From Oikopleura dioica (taxonomy: Eukaryota > Chordata > Appendicularia > Copelata > Oikopleuridae): a DNA stretch of 64,000 nt. The position numbers were made by a program, and so were the translations under genes. The notes under the pieces were generated by a model that saw nothing but the letters and a program-made list of their open reading frames with translations, ran no database searches and was not told the origin of the DNA. This document shows, one piece after another, positions 11,366 through 26,971 of the stretch (position 1 is the stretch's first letter; each line of letters begins with the position of its first letter). The stretch covers positions 12,710,501-12,774,500 of the forward strand of contig OU015569.1 in NCBI GenBank assembly GCA_907165135.1, written 5' to 3'.

Positions 11366-11871
11366 GAATTGGGCTCACCCTGTTCTTGGCAATAAAGATC
11401 TGTCAATTCTAGAGATGTTCGAAAGGGATTTCCTTAATTTACCATTCAAGAGTCTTTTGCCCCAATTGGTCTTATAAAAATTTAATACAACTTCGGTCTC
11501 CTTGATTTTCTCTGACCCTGGATGTTTAATCCTTCCGGTGAGTCGCTCGATTCGGCCGACGACCGCGCTCACTTCTTTTGAAACAAGTGCTTTTTAAAAT
11601 ATAAATTTTGATGCTCTCGATTATGCAATTTCTTATTTAAATTCTTAAAAAACCCGTGCAAGTCTCGAACAAGCACGCCAAAAAACAAATCGCAGTTGTC
11701 AGTGATTGATTGAAGAGGATTTATCTTTTTCTTCTTCGATTTCACTTTTATCATGGAATTTGCCAGCTACAGCTTTGGAGTCTTTTTCCAAGCGCAGGTT
11801 TTTATGATTTTCAAAGAGAAAAAAATAACCAAGAGAATACTTCTTACTTTCATTAACGTAGCCTATCCTGG

Positions 11872-12115
11872 TCTCGGCCACCTGTGTAGAAAACCTGAGT
11901 CAGATCTTTCAGACCCTGCCTCAGGTTACTAGGGGTATTTGCTCTCGTATCAGCACTCCCTCCTGCCAACCTGGAGCAACCTGAGTTCAAAACCTGAGTC
12001 AGGGTTTGAAAAAGAAAAAATGAAAAGCGTAGCCAGAATTTAGAATTAAAATGGAGTGATAATTTTATTTTCTTATGATAATTTTCGTTTTTTTCAAACC
12101 CTGACTCAGATTGAT
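11872..12115. repeat. Two adjacent MITE copies
   Basis: A short copy from CTCGGCCACCTGTGTAGAAA (about 11872-11935), followed by a second whose ends are CAACCTGAGTTCAAAACCTG and AAACCCTGACTCAG. Confidence 0.6.
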
Positions 12116-12327
12116 AAATGTTACAAATTTCCAATTGACAAATGTTTTTGAGTTATCAACTGGAAAATTTGCGCAGACGCAGTTGTCTATCTAAATATCC
12201 CTTTTCAATAAAGCCATGGTTGGGAAGACGGGGGCAAACCACATTGCGGCTATCGGATTTATCATTTCGAAGTGACATTTGAATTCGTGTGTGATCTCGC
12301 TCCTGCTTTCTAACATTTCGTTTTCAG

Positions 12328-13668
12328 CTCAAGAAGCAAAAGTCAGAGAAGAAGTTTTCGATCATCAGCCAGTTCCGGCCGAGCAAGCCCGAGCGGGACA
12401 TGAAGATCATCTTTTGGGGGGCGGAGCAAGTCGGCAAGTCAGCACTGCTTGTCCGCTTCGTCACCGGCAGATACATTTCCGAGTACTCCAGCCTGGTCAA
12501 CTACACTGTGACGAAAACGATATCCACAGAGTCAAATGTCGACGTCAAGCTAGAGGTCACCGATCCGACTTCTTGTGTAAGTACTTTTTCAATTTACTTA
12601 AAGAAAAACTATTTTTTTTTTATTTATTCACTAATACTTTTATACAATATGCGTCGCCATTTTAAATGAGCAAATATTTTGGGAGGTGTCAATGTTAACG
12701 GCTGGGTATCCTATTTTTTGCATGACTTTTTTGGTAGATGAGAATCTCACCAGATTTGAGTTTTTGCGCGAATGAGAAGCCTTGATTGACCTTCAACTGT
12801 CCAGTGCTATTTTGACTCGTGAATTCTGACTTGTGAACGGAATTCCTTTAGCAACCGTCCTTGCCATTTACTCAAAGACAGCAGGCACACATACTCAGCT
12901 CTTTTTGAATATGTATCGCTTTTTCAGAAGCTATGCGGACAAGCCTACAGTAAAAGTCTTTTTAGGCAAAGTTACGAATACTTAATTTTAGGAAGCAGAA
13001 ACTCTTCTTTTATAAAATTGGAATTTAGGCAAACTCCGGATTGTTAAAAAAGTCGTCCTTCGATTTACTACTGCTTGTGTTTGACTTAACGAACGCCTCG
13101 AGCTTCCGCTGGATCAAGGAACGCGCGGAAAGAGTCAAGCACGACATGAAGAACAACTTAAGCGTCGTTGTTCTCGGCAACAAAAAGGACCTGAGCTCGA
13201 GGAGAGAAGTTTCGACGGAAGAAGCGAGGTCCTTCTCGGAAGACAACAACTGGGTATACTTTGAGGTTTCCGCCGCCGAGTTGCGAGACTCCGAAGAGGA
13301 CGACGAGGAGTTACAAGATCACGACAAGGTAGTTGACCACCAGTAATTTATGATCTAGAATTTTCGCTAGAATTGCTTTAGATTCAGTCGGAACTCTAGC
13401 GAAAATTAGTCAGTCAGCAACATAAATTGCTTGTATTCGATAGTAAGTTCGATTTATAAATATTTCTTCCTAGAGCGTGTACGACGCGCTGCAAACCGCT
13501 GTAACGGAGCTCTTCCACTTCCGCCGCAATTTCGGAAGCCAAAAGAAATCGAGCGGGATGTCGAAAGGAGGCGACGAGAGACCTCCAAAGCGACGATCCT
13601 CCACAGTACAGTACATTTACGAGTTCGCAAGCCACGCTCGCAAATTGACGCTCGGCTCGCGCTCCTGA
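12328..13668 (+). CDS. Ras-like small GTPase (RERG/RASL type)
   Basis: Exons 12328-12576, 13029-13328 and 13474-13668 have GT-AG introns, all in phase 0. The ATG at 12400 gives 214 aa. The frame is open upstream to an acceptor at 12327 and encodes a Lys/Arg-rich stretch, so a further 5' exon is possible. Visible G motifs are the P-loop GAEQVGKSA, NKKD and an EVSAA motif in place of the usual SAK. The DxxG switch II motif is not visible where expected (TDPTSC across the first junction), and there is no C-terminal prenylation cysteine. The tail is basic with RRSST, as in RERG/RASL members. Nucleotide hydrolysis may therefore be weak or absent (inference). Confidence 0.8.
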
Positions 13669-13897
13669 AAATTAATAAAGAAAACGCTTCAGCCAACAAC
13701 AAAGAAAAAGTTCAATTCACGCTCCAGAATGTTCAAAAATGCTCGTTACTGTTCCATAGTTCACACTTTAAAGATCGTCATTTACTTTAACAAAAGACCC
13801 TTTCATAGATTGTACAAACTGAATATATATAAACTCAAACAATGAACGTTGTCATTTATTCGGAATAATTTATCAAACCAAATTCTTCATCCAATAT

Positions 13898-14525
13898 TTG
13901 AACCTCTATTACCAAACATTCACGTGCGGCGGCTCAGATGAAACGAACAGAAAATTTCTCAACCTTTCAGCATTTTTCCAACTCGCAATCGAGTCCTCCT
14001 TTTTAGACGGAATCCTTTTCCGGTTTGAAAAGAAAAAGCTGGGGTTGAAATCAAGGAAGACAGCCAAAATTCTTCATTTCAAATATCTTCAAATACGTGA
14101 TCAGAAACAAGACAAAATTGATGAGGTAATTGACTTATTCCTCGTGAATGCTTTGGAACTTTGGAAAAGGGTTGACTCGTATAATATGAATTTCATGTAT
14201 TTTCTGGCGGATCTCTCTTTTTAATTTCTTGAAAAAACGCTCTCAGGGGGAAAGGCGAAATCACTTTCAAAATTTCCGCGAGCGCATCATCAAATTTTCC
14301 GATGACGAATTCACGCACTTGGAGTAAACTCTCGCTATCTTGAACGAATTTGAGTTTGGGAAGATTGAGACGTTGGTGCTGTCGATTTCGCATTTGGGGA
14401 ACTTGCGAGACTTGGATATTATTATAAAGAATGGGCTGGCTTGCTGCTAAGAAGAAAACAACTTCTGAACTCGCTGACATTGTCTGGATTCTAAGGAATT
14501 CCGAAATCATGGAGAAAAAGTATCA
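13898..14525 (+). CDS. Possible leucine-rich gene, partly decayed or mis-assembled
   Basis: An open frame from about 13898 runs to a GTAATT donor at about 14126. It joins in phase 0 to an acceptor at about 14246 and continues (GERRNHFQNFRERIIKF). A GA-AG intron of about 35 bases would join the next stretch, which contains leucine-rich text (IETLVLSISHLGNLRDLDII). After that the frame shifts by one base, before a further coding-like tail ending near 14521. No ATG was found. It could be an F-box/LRR-type gene with an assembly indel, or a pseudogene. Confidence 0.35.
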
Positions 14526-14655
14526 AAAGTGATGAATTTGCAACTGCCTTCCGCGCTTTTTCCGAATAATAAAACAGAAAATGATTATTTGAGAATTATT
14601 TATTTTGGCGAAGCAGGAAGAAGTAGGTACATAAAAAGCTTAATTAAAAGTGAAT

Positions 14656-15324
14656 TTATTCGAAGTCGTTTTCGACGTCGATCAGTTGTTCTGTTTCTGG
14701 TTTTATATTCTGGAGTTCGAGGGCGCATCGTTCCTGGTGTCGTTCGTAGAAGCCGCGGCTGCGGAAATTCTTGCCACAGGCGCAGGAAAAGGGCTTCAGC
14801 AAAACGCGGTGCTGCATGAATTTCAACTTCTCGGCGCCTTTGTAGTGCGTGCCCATGTGTTTCTCCATGTTGCCTTTGCGATTGAAGCGGCGGTGGCAGA
14901 TGGAGCACTCAAAGGGCTTCTCGCCAGTGTGGATTCGCTCGTGTCGGGCCAGGTCAGTGTTGCTTTTGAAGGTTGCTGGGCAGAAGCTGCAGCTCTTGCT
15001 AGACGCGCTGCCCTTGGCTGCTTTGGCGTGGGTGAGGCCAGTGGTGGAGGAGATCGCGCCGCTGGTCATTTCCGAAGCGGCGCTGGAAGAAGAGCTGTCC
15101 GAGAAATACTCCGAAGTCGGAACTTCGCTGGCCTCGCTGGCTGAGCTGCTTTCGCTGGACGAAAAGTTGGAAGGAAAAGTCGAAGTGGTGGAGTTTCGTT
15201 GAAGCTCGAGAGCTGGAGAAGCACTTGGCCCATTTCGAACAAGCATCGCTTGGTGCAGGGCGATCAGGTTGTTGATCAGCTGTTGTCGTTGGAGAGCCAT
15301 GATGAGGTCAATTTGAAGAAACAT
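14656..15324 (-). CDS. Intronless C2H2 zinc-finger transcription factor
   Basis: One exon, 222 aa, ATG at 15324 (a second ATG at 15300 starts MALQRQ). The N-terminal half is Ser-rich. The C-terminal half carries two clear C2H2 fingers (CSFCPATFKSNTDLARH..IH and CSICHRRFNRKGNMEKH..TH) joined by a TGEKPF linker, then a third, C2HC-like finger (CACGKNF...HQERC). It is therefore a sequence-specific DNA-binding protein in the nucleus. A TATA-like TATATAA on the minus strand at 15401-15407, about 80 bases upstream of the ATG, suggests its own promoter rather than operon transcription. No orthologue is assigned. Confidence 0.85.
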   Translation of the reverse strand: MFLQIDLIMALQRQQLINNLIALHQAMLVRNGPSASPALELQRNSTTSTFPSNFSSSESSSASEASEVPTSEYFSDSSSSSAASEMTSGAISSTTGLTHAKAAKGSASSKSCSFCPATFKSNTDLARHERIHTGEKPFECSICHRRFNRKGNMEKHMGTHYKGAEKLKFMQHRVLLKPFSCACGKNFRSRGFYERHQERCALELQNIKPETEQLIDVENDFE

Positions 15325-15400
15325 TTTTCTTGTTGTGTTGTGGTTTTGTCGGTTAGAGTGGAATAAGGGAGTCTGAATGAACTATTGCTCGCTGGCCAGT

Positions 15401-15407
15401 TTATATA
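15401..15407 (-). promoter_or_regulatory. TATA-box-like site
   Basis: TATATAA on the minus strand, about 80 bases upstream of the ATG of the zinc-finger gene, at a spacing that suits a core promoter. Confidence 0.45.
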
Positions 15408-15889
15408 TTCCAGGATCGGAGTGCAAAGTGCGCCGAGAAGGGGGCTGTAGCGCCATCACTTGATTCCAGATTTGAGAAAGACGACGTCCTTTTTGGGCAA
15501 TGTGGCAGCCACATGGGAGGAAGCAGCTGCGCCAGACGCGATTAGTACCTAGAATAGGACATGCATTCGACCGACTGCACATTTCGACCAGCTTTGGCGA
15601 GTGCTTCTGCGAAGAGGAAAGGGAGGCAAAAACTGCTGATTATTCTTTGAACTTCTGACCTAGCTTGAAGAAAAACGATTTGTCAGAAAGAAATCTACTT
15701 GAAAGAATCTTCTACAATCGATGCGAATCGCCGAACCCTGCTCGAGGATGCTTTTCTTTTCTTGCCAATTTATCATTTGCTCAACTGGTATTGCAATTGA
15801 CATTTTTGCAGAGAAATATATAGACAAAATACAGGTCTTGCCTCTTAAACAAGTCTAAAATTCCAGAGTCATTTAATTTTTGAACTTTT

Positions 15890-16055
15890 CTCTGCAACCT
15901 GTGTTGAAATGATGAGTCAGGATCTGAAAGATCTCTGATGAAAAGCCGCGCAGTTTTTGAAAATTGATTGAAAAGGTGATTTTGCCGCTTCGCTTTAAAA
16001 AAGCCGCGTAATTAGAGATCTCCCAAACCCAGACTTTTACAGAGGTTGCCGAGCC
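15890..16055. repeat. MITE copy
   Basis: TCTGCAACCTGTGTTGAAAT at the left and TTTTACAGAGGTTGCCGAG at the right, with internal AAGCCGCG words. Confidence 0.75.
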
Positions 16056-16708
16056 CGGAATTCAGGACTTCAAAGCTGAAGAACAAAGAACAAGAACCGT
16101 GGAAGATGTTTTGTGAAGGCTCAATTCACAATGAATTGAGTTGGTGATTTTATTCGAATATTTAAAATCTTGAAGAGAAAATGAAGTTCAAATTGAGTTG
16201 GGCGTTGGTGATTCGTGAATACTTTGTTTTGAGTTGTTTTTTTGGAGAAGAACAGTTGTGAACATAAAATGGAAAAAGGCAAAAGGAGGATAGGTAGTTT
16301 CTTTTTACAGAGGAGGATGAGTTCTGTTTATCCGTAGACTAGATCGGCAGCTTGGACGCCGGAACTCTGATCCGGAAACGTCGATGTCTAAGTTTGGCGA
16401 TTAAAAAGGAAAGTTGCTTTTCAAATAAGGAAGTGGATAAAGTCTTTTTACCACGATGCCCCAACTGGGCATGACTCTTGCCACCCAGTGCTCTCTTTCT
16501 CTTCCTTCACACAAGCCAGTTTAAAATGGAAAATCACACATGTCCCAAAGAGCTAAATCGGGAAGTATCTCCCAAAACGCTTCTTTAGTATAAAACATGC
16601 CGAGATTTTGAGCTACGTAGGTCCGGCTCAATTCTTGACTGGACTGGTTCAATTTTAGACATTTGTTCAAAATAAATATGTATTGATAAATCAAGAACCC
16701 TTCAATAC

Positions 16709-16862
16709 TGGGCTCGGGAACCTGAGTCAGGTTCCTGGAAAGTCCCGTAGCGGCTTCTTAAAAAACGAAGCCTCAAAGCAGTTTCGCCAGAATTAATATT
16801 TCACTCTTTTTAAAAATCCTTCGCGGCCTTCTTCCAGGACCCTGACTCAGGTTTTACGAAAT
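16709..16862. repeat. MITE copy
   Basis: CTGGGCTCGGGAACCTGAG at the left and ACCCTGACTCAGGTTTTACG at the right. The outer right end is eroded. Confidence 0.7.
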
Positions 16863-16896
16863 CACGATTACCCTTACTCCAATTATTAGCGAATCC

Positions 16897-17539
16897 TCAA
16901 TAAAGAAGGATTCGTCTCATCGTAGTAGACAAAAATAATCGCCTTTCCTGCATGTTTCCGCCTGGGAAAGAAGTGAAGGGTTTGGCACCAGCAAGTGCTT
17001 CGCTGTCGTACTCAGGGACTGCCCAGTTGCCGATCTGCCACAGCTGGAAGAGTTTGAACGCTTTCACGCCGAACAGAATCGTGTTGAAGAAAGTAAACGC
17101 TAAGAAAGATTGCTTCCTTTATCGAATCAAATTGGAAAACTTACAAATAACAGTTTTGGCGGTTCCAGCGCCAAGGCCGATCGCGTTCTCGTCGCGCTCT
17201 GGGTCGTTTTTCGTTTGGTTCCAGCCCGCCCAAGTGGCGCAGAAAAGGCAAAAGTGAAAGAGCGTCCAGACCAACGAGAAGAGGAGTTGGTAGGTGACAC
17301 TAGTCGATTTTGGAAGAAGCGGGAGACAAGAAAGACTCACCTAAGTTTTCTCTTCTCGCTCGTGTTGAGCAACGAGTCCTGCTTGTCCAGTTGCCACTCG
17401 ATTGCCACAAAAATTACTCCTGAACTATTTTTAGAATTTGAAAGATTTTCTAATAGAGTACCATGCGCTAGTGCCAGGCCAATGACGAACTTCGCGAAGC
17501 CACAGGTCGAGCTCAAATTGAAGAGGCATCCGTGAGGAT
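16897..17539 (-). CDS. SYNGR: Synaptogyrin-like tetraspan vesicle protein (N-terminal exon not found)
   Basis: Exons 17539-17462, 17419-17341, 17299-17145 and 17099-16897 join through GT-AG introns in phases 1, 2, 1. The known part has about 171 residues. It aligns by eye with synaptogyrins from the first lumenal loop (GCLFNLSSTCGFAK) through three membrane helices (VTYQLLFSLVWTLFHFCLF; TVISFTFFNTILFGV) to a cytoplasmic tail. Synaptogyrins are MARVEL-domain proteins of synaptic and other transport vesicles. The first membrane helix should lie in an upstream exon; a candidate ATG near 17722 gives no clean phase. The stop is followed by AATAAA-like sequence on the minus strand. Confidence 0.75.
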
Positions 17540-17751
17540 CTGAAAATGACAAAATCTTATTATAAAAACTTTTAAATTCAAGGTTTTTTTTAAAGATAAT
17601 CGTTGTTTTCTCTTATTGTCATTTCCACTTATTTTTTTCTTAGAGACTATGAACCTGTAAGCCACCAAAGTTAATTCTGTAATTAAACGCCAACAAAAGA
17701 TTATAATTTACTGTAAGTTCCATTTTTGGTGTCTCTCGCCATTTTTGAAGA

Positions 17752-17970
17752 ATGAATTTTAATCATTTTCGAAAAAAGGTAATTGATTGGAAAATGCGTC
17801 AATTGGAATTACCCGAAAAGGACACGACCGCGCAGAAACTGATGAAAGCAATGGCGGAAATCGCTAAATTTAGAATCGTCCTGGTAGATGTAATGAATTC
17901 ACGTAAATTTGGCTGCTGGCGCGAGCCTGCACCAAAAGCGCTCATTTCTGAATTAATCACTGAATTTTAA
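17752..17970 (+). CDS. Hypothetical protein, 72 aa
   Basis: ATG at 17752, single open frame, helical and charged composition (DWKMRQLELPEKDTTAQKLM...). The length, the composition and its location in a gap between two minus-strand genes suggest a real small gene, divergent from synaptogyrin. No domain was recognised. Confidence 0.4.
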   Translation: MNFNHFRKKVIDWKMRQLELPEKDTTAQKLMKAMAEIAKFRIVLVDVMNSRKFGCWREPAPKALISELITEF

Positions 17971-18182
17971 ATAGACGAGGACGAGACGAGCCTGTCTCGC
18001 CCATCCACAGCCGAATTAACAGACGGCCTGCTTCGTTAAAAGCGGAAACGGCTTCGTTAAAAGCTTAATTTATTTATTTTTATTTTGATTAACGAAGGAA
18101 GCTCAAACTTTGATTGAAGATTGCAATTATTACTTTTTTGACGAGCAGGAGAACGGATAAGTTGAATTGAAAGGGAAGAGTG

Positions 18183-18343
18183 GCCTCGGCAACCTCTGTT
18201 CGAATCCTGAGTCAGGGTCTGGAAAGATCGCTAATGAAAAGCGGGTTCGTCAAATTACCATTTCAATCTATTTTCAGATTCTGACGAATACACACTATCT
18301 CTTTCCTGATCCTGAGTCAGGACTTGAACACAGGTTGCCGAGC
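18183..18343. repeat. MITE copy
   Basis: CTCGGCAACCTCTGTTCGAA at the left and GGACTTGAACACAGGTTGC at the right, about 160 bases. Confidence 0.8.
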
Positions 18344-18513
18344 CAAGAGAAGATGGAATTAACGCGGGGGAAAAGAAGAAGTTGGAAGAAAAGAAGGCAA
18401 TGCAGGTTAAAAAATACAGATTAGATTTTTTCTTTCATCGGAGTTTTTGCAGACTTGAACAAGCAAAAAAAAGAGTGGAGGAATGATAAGGAGCAAGTTT
18501 CGTGAAGTTCTGT

Positions 18514-20560
18514 TCAGATGTTGTGCAGATTGTATTTCTTATGGCATTCGTGGCAAAACGGCTTCTGCTGGTGTTCTTTGAAAATCGCCTAAAGTACATT
18601 TTAAACTCAAGAAATCGACATGGTGGGTTACCTGAGTGAGTGTCTGTTTACAAAAAGTACAGACGAAGTGCTCGGGATGATAGCGCTTTCCAAGGGCGGA
18701 AACGCACTTTCCATTTATGGGCTTTTTACATTCGACACACGCTCCTCCTGAGGAAAGGGCGATTAGCGCAACGATTTTTAAGGGAGAGGAAGTCACCTTT
18801 TTTGGCAAGATAATGAGGCTCGCAGTAAGGTTTGCCGTTGTAGTCGAAGAACGAGCCTTGCAGGAAGGGGCCGCAGCCTGGCTCGTGGCAGATGAAGCAC
18901 TCGGGATGCCAGTAACTAAAAAGAAAAGGTTCAACAGCTGGTGCTAGATCTGCTTATATTTTTCAAAATTTAAAATTTCAATATTTTTCGGATTATAACA
19001 TGCTTTTTGAGTGAATTTACCCGTCTAGCGCAGCGATGTATTGGTTCAAAATCGCGTTGTTGCAGGAAAGACACTTGGGCGCAACGCACTCAGCATAACA
19101 ATCGGGACAATAGGGCTTCTCCTCGTGTTCGTGGAAGTTGTCGAGCACTGGGCAATGACAGGCGGCGCAGACGAAGCAGTGCGCGTGAAAGGACTTGTTC
19201 ATCGCCTGAATCAGATTTTCCAAAATGGCGCCGCTGCAGCTCGCGCATTCCGGCGAGAAGAGCTCCTCGTAATGCGAGCGGCAGTAAATCGTGTCCTTCC
19301 AAGTGTAATATGGCTCCTTGAAAAAGGTGGTGAAATCAAGGAGGAGTCAAATCAAAGCGAACAGTACCTGGCCGATTTCTCTGTCGTCGACGCAGCAGAC
19401 GAAGTGTTCGGGATGCCAGACGCGGCCCAACGCGGCGATCGCTTCACCGATTACTGGACGGTTACAAGTCGGGCATTCGCCCTTGCTCTTCGCGTGGATA
19501 CCCTTAATTTCTTTTAGCGAATATCTGGATTCGGTTTTTTTAAAACTCCGGACTGAGCCCAGACTTGAGCAAAAAAATATCGTTTTCTACTTTCAAAAAT
19601 TGAATCAAAAAACTTACTCGCTGAGCGAGATCGTCAGTTAGCTCGCCGAGCATGTCATCGAGGGGATTGTCGGATTTGGGCGGCGGTTTGTGCCAGGCAG
19701 ACGCCTCCAGCTTCTTGTTGGTTTGATTCTTGGTGATTTGCTCGTCCAACTCGTCGATTAGCGAGTCTATCTCGGCGTGAGTGGCTTGCGACGACTTCCG
19801 CGCTTCCGATTTGGAATTGGCTTCGTCCGGAACCGACCCAGTCGACGAGTTTTTCCTTCAAAACTTGCAAGTTAAAATAAATACAGGTAAATTACCTGGC
19901 TTTCAGGTCAGCCCCTTTGTTGCGTCTGACAGGTTTGACTGGAGGAATCGAGGCAGGAGGACGTTCATTCTTTTCCGGAATGTTTTCTAGAGAAAACAGA
20001 CTAGCAAGCACTCATCAATCGAAAATAATACAAACATAGAAGAGACATACATGCATATAATTTTATGAAAAACCTTTTGCTTCTTGATTCAAAGTGGCGA
20101 TCGACTCTATCAAGTCGTCCAGGTCATTCGCAGACGATTTATGCGTCTTCCGCTCGACAGGGACACTGACTCGGATCACAAATTGGTATTTACCAATTAG
20201 CCTAAGACTTAATCTTAATCCTCGTCTCTGCAATGCTTAGAAACTCTTCTTTCTGATGCGTTCTTGCTTTATACAGTATAAATTATACTGTATTGAATCT
20301 ATATTCGATAATACTATTTCGTCAATACAAGAAAATTAATAAGATAAGCTTCGGACAAGGAGGACCTTCTGGGCGCCAGTCTACAGCCTATCCAGAAGAA
20401 TAACCTAACCCCTAAGAAAAATCTCTATCAAAACAATCACTTTTGTAATCTTCCTTGGAGCATGCTTCTCCGGCAATACCTCCTCAGCTGGGTTCTCCTT
20501 GTTGATTCCCGACGGCATCGAATTCAAAAGCATCATAATCTCGTCGATATCATCGCTCAT
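18514..20560 (-). CDS. PXN: Paxillin-family LIM adaptor
   Basis: Nine exons (20560-20454, 20165-20074, 19986-19896, 19855-19618, 19502-19368, 19316-19021, 18915-18797, 18747-18632, 18588-18514) give 422 aa with all phases consistent. The N-terminal half has LD-type leucine motifs (DDIDEIMMLLNSM, LDDLIESIATL, LDDMLGELTDDL). The C-terminal half holds four LIM zinc domains, from GIHAKSKGECPTC to CHECHKKYNLHNI. Paxillin scaffolds focal adhesions: LD motifs bind FAK and vinculin, LIM domains target the protein to adhesions. The first intron has no in-phase GT donor but a GA donor (CCAAG|GAAGATTAC) that restores phase 2. The gene starts about 200 bases downstream of the reductase stop, on the same strand. 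Confidence 0.92.
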
Positions 20561-20758
20561 GCTTTCGACAGGCCAACCAGACTAACTTTAGATCTTTCTT
20601 TTTCGGTTTATTTTCATTTTTCAATTATTTATAAATATATTTCTTAGCAGGAATTTCACAGAAGAACGAACGTTGTAATTGATTGATCTAGAATTGCAAT
20701 AACATAAAAGTAGAAGTACAGAAGCAGGTTTGCAGGTAGATTTGTAGATTTGCCGACG

Positions 20759-25048
<4,290 letters not shown>

Positions 25049-25658
25049 TCTTCTAGCTTTCTCTCTCGAGGGGCAGCTCGAGCCACGGAGCGAGGCGAAC
25101 TAAACGCTCTGGCCAAGCGTATCAAAATAATGTTACGTAACTGGCCAAAGAAACCATCAAATATTTATCTTTTTACGACGAGATTGAAACTTTCGAATTC
25201 GAATTCACAGCTCGGGAATTTCACGTTTATTTTTATTTGGGCAATTATTAAAATGTTTATTTTGAAAAAAAGCGAAAATAGAAAATGAACTTTCAGTACG
25301 AGTTTGATGCACTAGAACTGATGTCTTATGGGCAATACTTGCTCGGCTGCGTAATCTGTGTAGAAAGCCTCTACCGGGATTCGCAAAGGGGCTTCGGCAA
25401 TAACAGATCATCTCTAGTCAAAACGAAAACTCGTCAAATTTGACTAGCCGTTATTCCGCATAAGAAAATAGAAAAGTACAGAAACGAGAGCGCGCTAGGA
25501 CCACCTTTTTGGTCGAGACAAAATGTACAGTTTTTTGTTGTTTCGGACTGAACAGGGCTTTGAATGAAGAAGAAAACATGGAAGAGTATCTTTTTTGGAT
25601 TTTTTTTCTTTGAAGTAGATTTTTGTTGAATCGTTGTTTTTTCGGATTGGTGTTTGAC
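25049..25658. other. Intergenic gap with a MITE fragment
   Basis: Between the reductase start and the PIP4P stop. Around 25340-25400 a degraded MITE end (GTAATCTGTGTAGAAAGCC) is visible. No gene seen. Confidence 0.5.
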
Positions 25659-26845
25659 TCAGTCGTTGTGCATGAATTCGACGACCTTGGCGACTTTCGT
25701 CCTCGCCGCAATCACAAGGCCGGCTGAAAGAAGGAAATCATAGTTGAAGGACACGAGAGTTCTTTCTTACCGAGCATGGTGATGATCGCCACCGAGTAGA
25801 AAATAAACATCACCCAGGCGATCGGGTCGTCCATGCCGATGTCTTTGCCCTTGATGGCGAAGGCGCAGATCATGCAAATTATTCCGGCAGTGAGAAAGGC
25901 CAGGAACAGCCAGCTGAAAGCAGTGTAGAAAACTTGAATGTTTGGTGAATAAAAAGGCTTACAAAGCGATGAATATCTTCTGGGCATGGTCTTTCTTGTT
26001 CAAATGCAGCTTCTCGTCGCAGGAAGGGCAGTGCATAATCCCCTGAAGAGGGTAAGGAGCCATGAACTCCGTTCGGCACTGGGGACAGCGCAACTGAAAT
26101 ATAGATTCAAGGTCGCTTCATATTCAAATAAATGATATACTGTATAGTACAGTGTACATCCTTAGATCATCTAGTCTAAGTTAGATGTACTCGTTTCTAA
26201 ATGACTAAATTTCAGTTATTAGCACATTCGACGATGGCGGAAATATTGGTAATCTAAAGTTTAGATTCTAAACTCAACGGCCGATTTCGGCTTCGAGAAA
26301 AAAGCTGCGCTTCTCGAAGCCACAAGCGGCCTAACATGTGTTAGTTCTACAAATCGTCGAATGTACTAATGATTTGAGTGACTGGAATTAAGTCACCAAG
26401 AAATCAGAATTCAAAATATGCAATTTTGAAACACTCACCAGGGCGGATCTGGGAGCGGTGGGCATGACAGCTCTGCGAAGGGAAATGTGTCTTCGGCATC
26501 TGGGACAAACCACTTGCGCCGCGCTCTCCGTGCAAACTAGCAGGCAGTTGCAGTTGCAACGGATGTACTGAACAGAAAGTATGAAGATGTACTGTATTTA
26601 AATTGAACCTTTTTGCCAGGCGGCGCCTGTTTTAGCGGCGTCGCCTCGTTGCAAGTGTTGCAGCGCATCACGTGCTGGTGCAGTTTGCCAGTGCAGTCGA
26701 TCGTGTCGTGGCAGACTTTGCACTCGATGACCGGGATGCGCCGGGGCACCACATTTGGGAAGGTTACTTCGAAGCTTTGGTCGACGGACTCGTAGGCCGG
26801 CGGCGGCGTGTCTAGAAGCGGCGCTAGGTCCGACTCACTGCCCAT
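25659..26845 (-). CDS. PIP4P: PIP4P/TMEM55 phosphoinositide phosphatase
   Basis: Exons 26845-26609, 26567-26439, 26093-25963, 25913-25771 and 25723-25659 give 234 aa in consistent phases. The TMEM55 family (type I/II phosphatidylinositol-4,5-bisphosphate 4-phosphatase of late endosomes and lysosomes) is recognised from the Cys-rich core: [50 protein letters not shown]. Two C-terminal membrane helices follow ([20 protein letters not shown] and a second starting [11 protein letters not shown]). The N-terminal PPPAYESV resembles the proline-rich leader of the family. The ATG directly follows CCTAG, an acceptor-like site, 126 bases after the MVB12 stop, which suits trans-splicing in an operon. 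Confidence 0.93.
26219..26375. repeat. Short inverted-repeat element in a PIP4P intron
   Basis: The ends ATTAGCACATTCGACGAT and ATCGTCGAATGTACTAAT are inverted complements (about 18 bases) and enclose about 120 bases with an internal CTTCGAGAA/TTCTCGAAG hairpin. It is unrelated in sequence to the common MITE. Confidence 0.6.
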
Positions 26846-26971
26846 CTAGGCGGAATTGAAGTTTACCAAAGAATAATGAAGAAAGTATCAATCTGGAATA
26901 CAAGTAGCAGGAAAAAATAGAGTTTTTGGAACAGTCAAAATTAATCATTTCTTTCTTTTTGGAATTTGAAG

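Larger units (their letters stand above)
9516..12327. other. MITE-rich region without a firm gene
   Basis: Open frames with some coding character occur at 9766-10044 minus, 10831-11254 plus (a GTAAGT donor follows ATAGAAACT near 11219) and 11375-11880 minus (several lysine-rich frames). I could not link any of them into a gene model with start, splice phase and stop, nor recognise a family. At least five MITE copies lie here. A short exon with ATG at about 12217 may be the 5' end of the GTPase gene that follows. Confidence 0.35.
15408..16896. other. Intergenic region with two MITEs
   Basis: Between the minus-strand zinc-finger gene and the end of the synaptogyrin gene. Apart from the two MITE copies I see no gene; open frames are short and without splice partners. 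Confidence 0.5.

Noticed and set aside
14650-15144. Long plus-strand open frame opposite the zinc-finger gene
   Set aside because: Shadow of the C2H2 fingers on the minus strand; no domain of its own.
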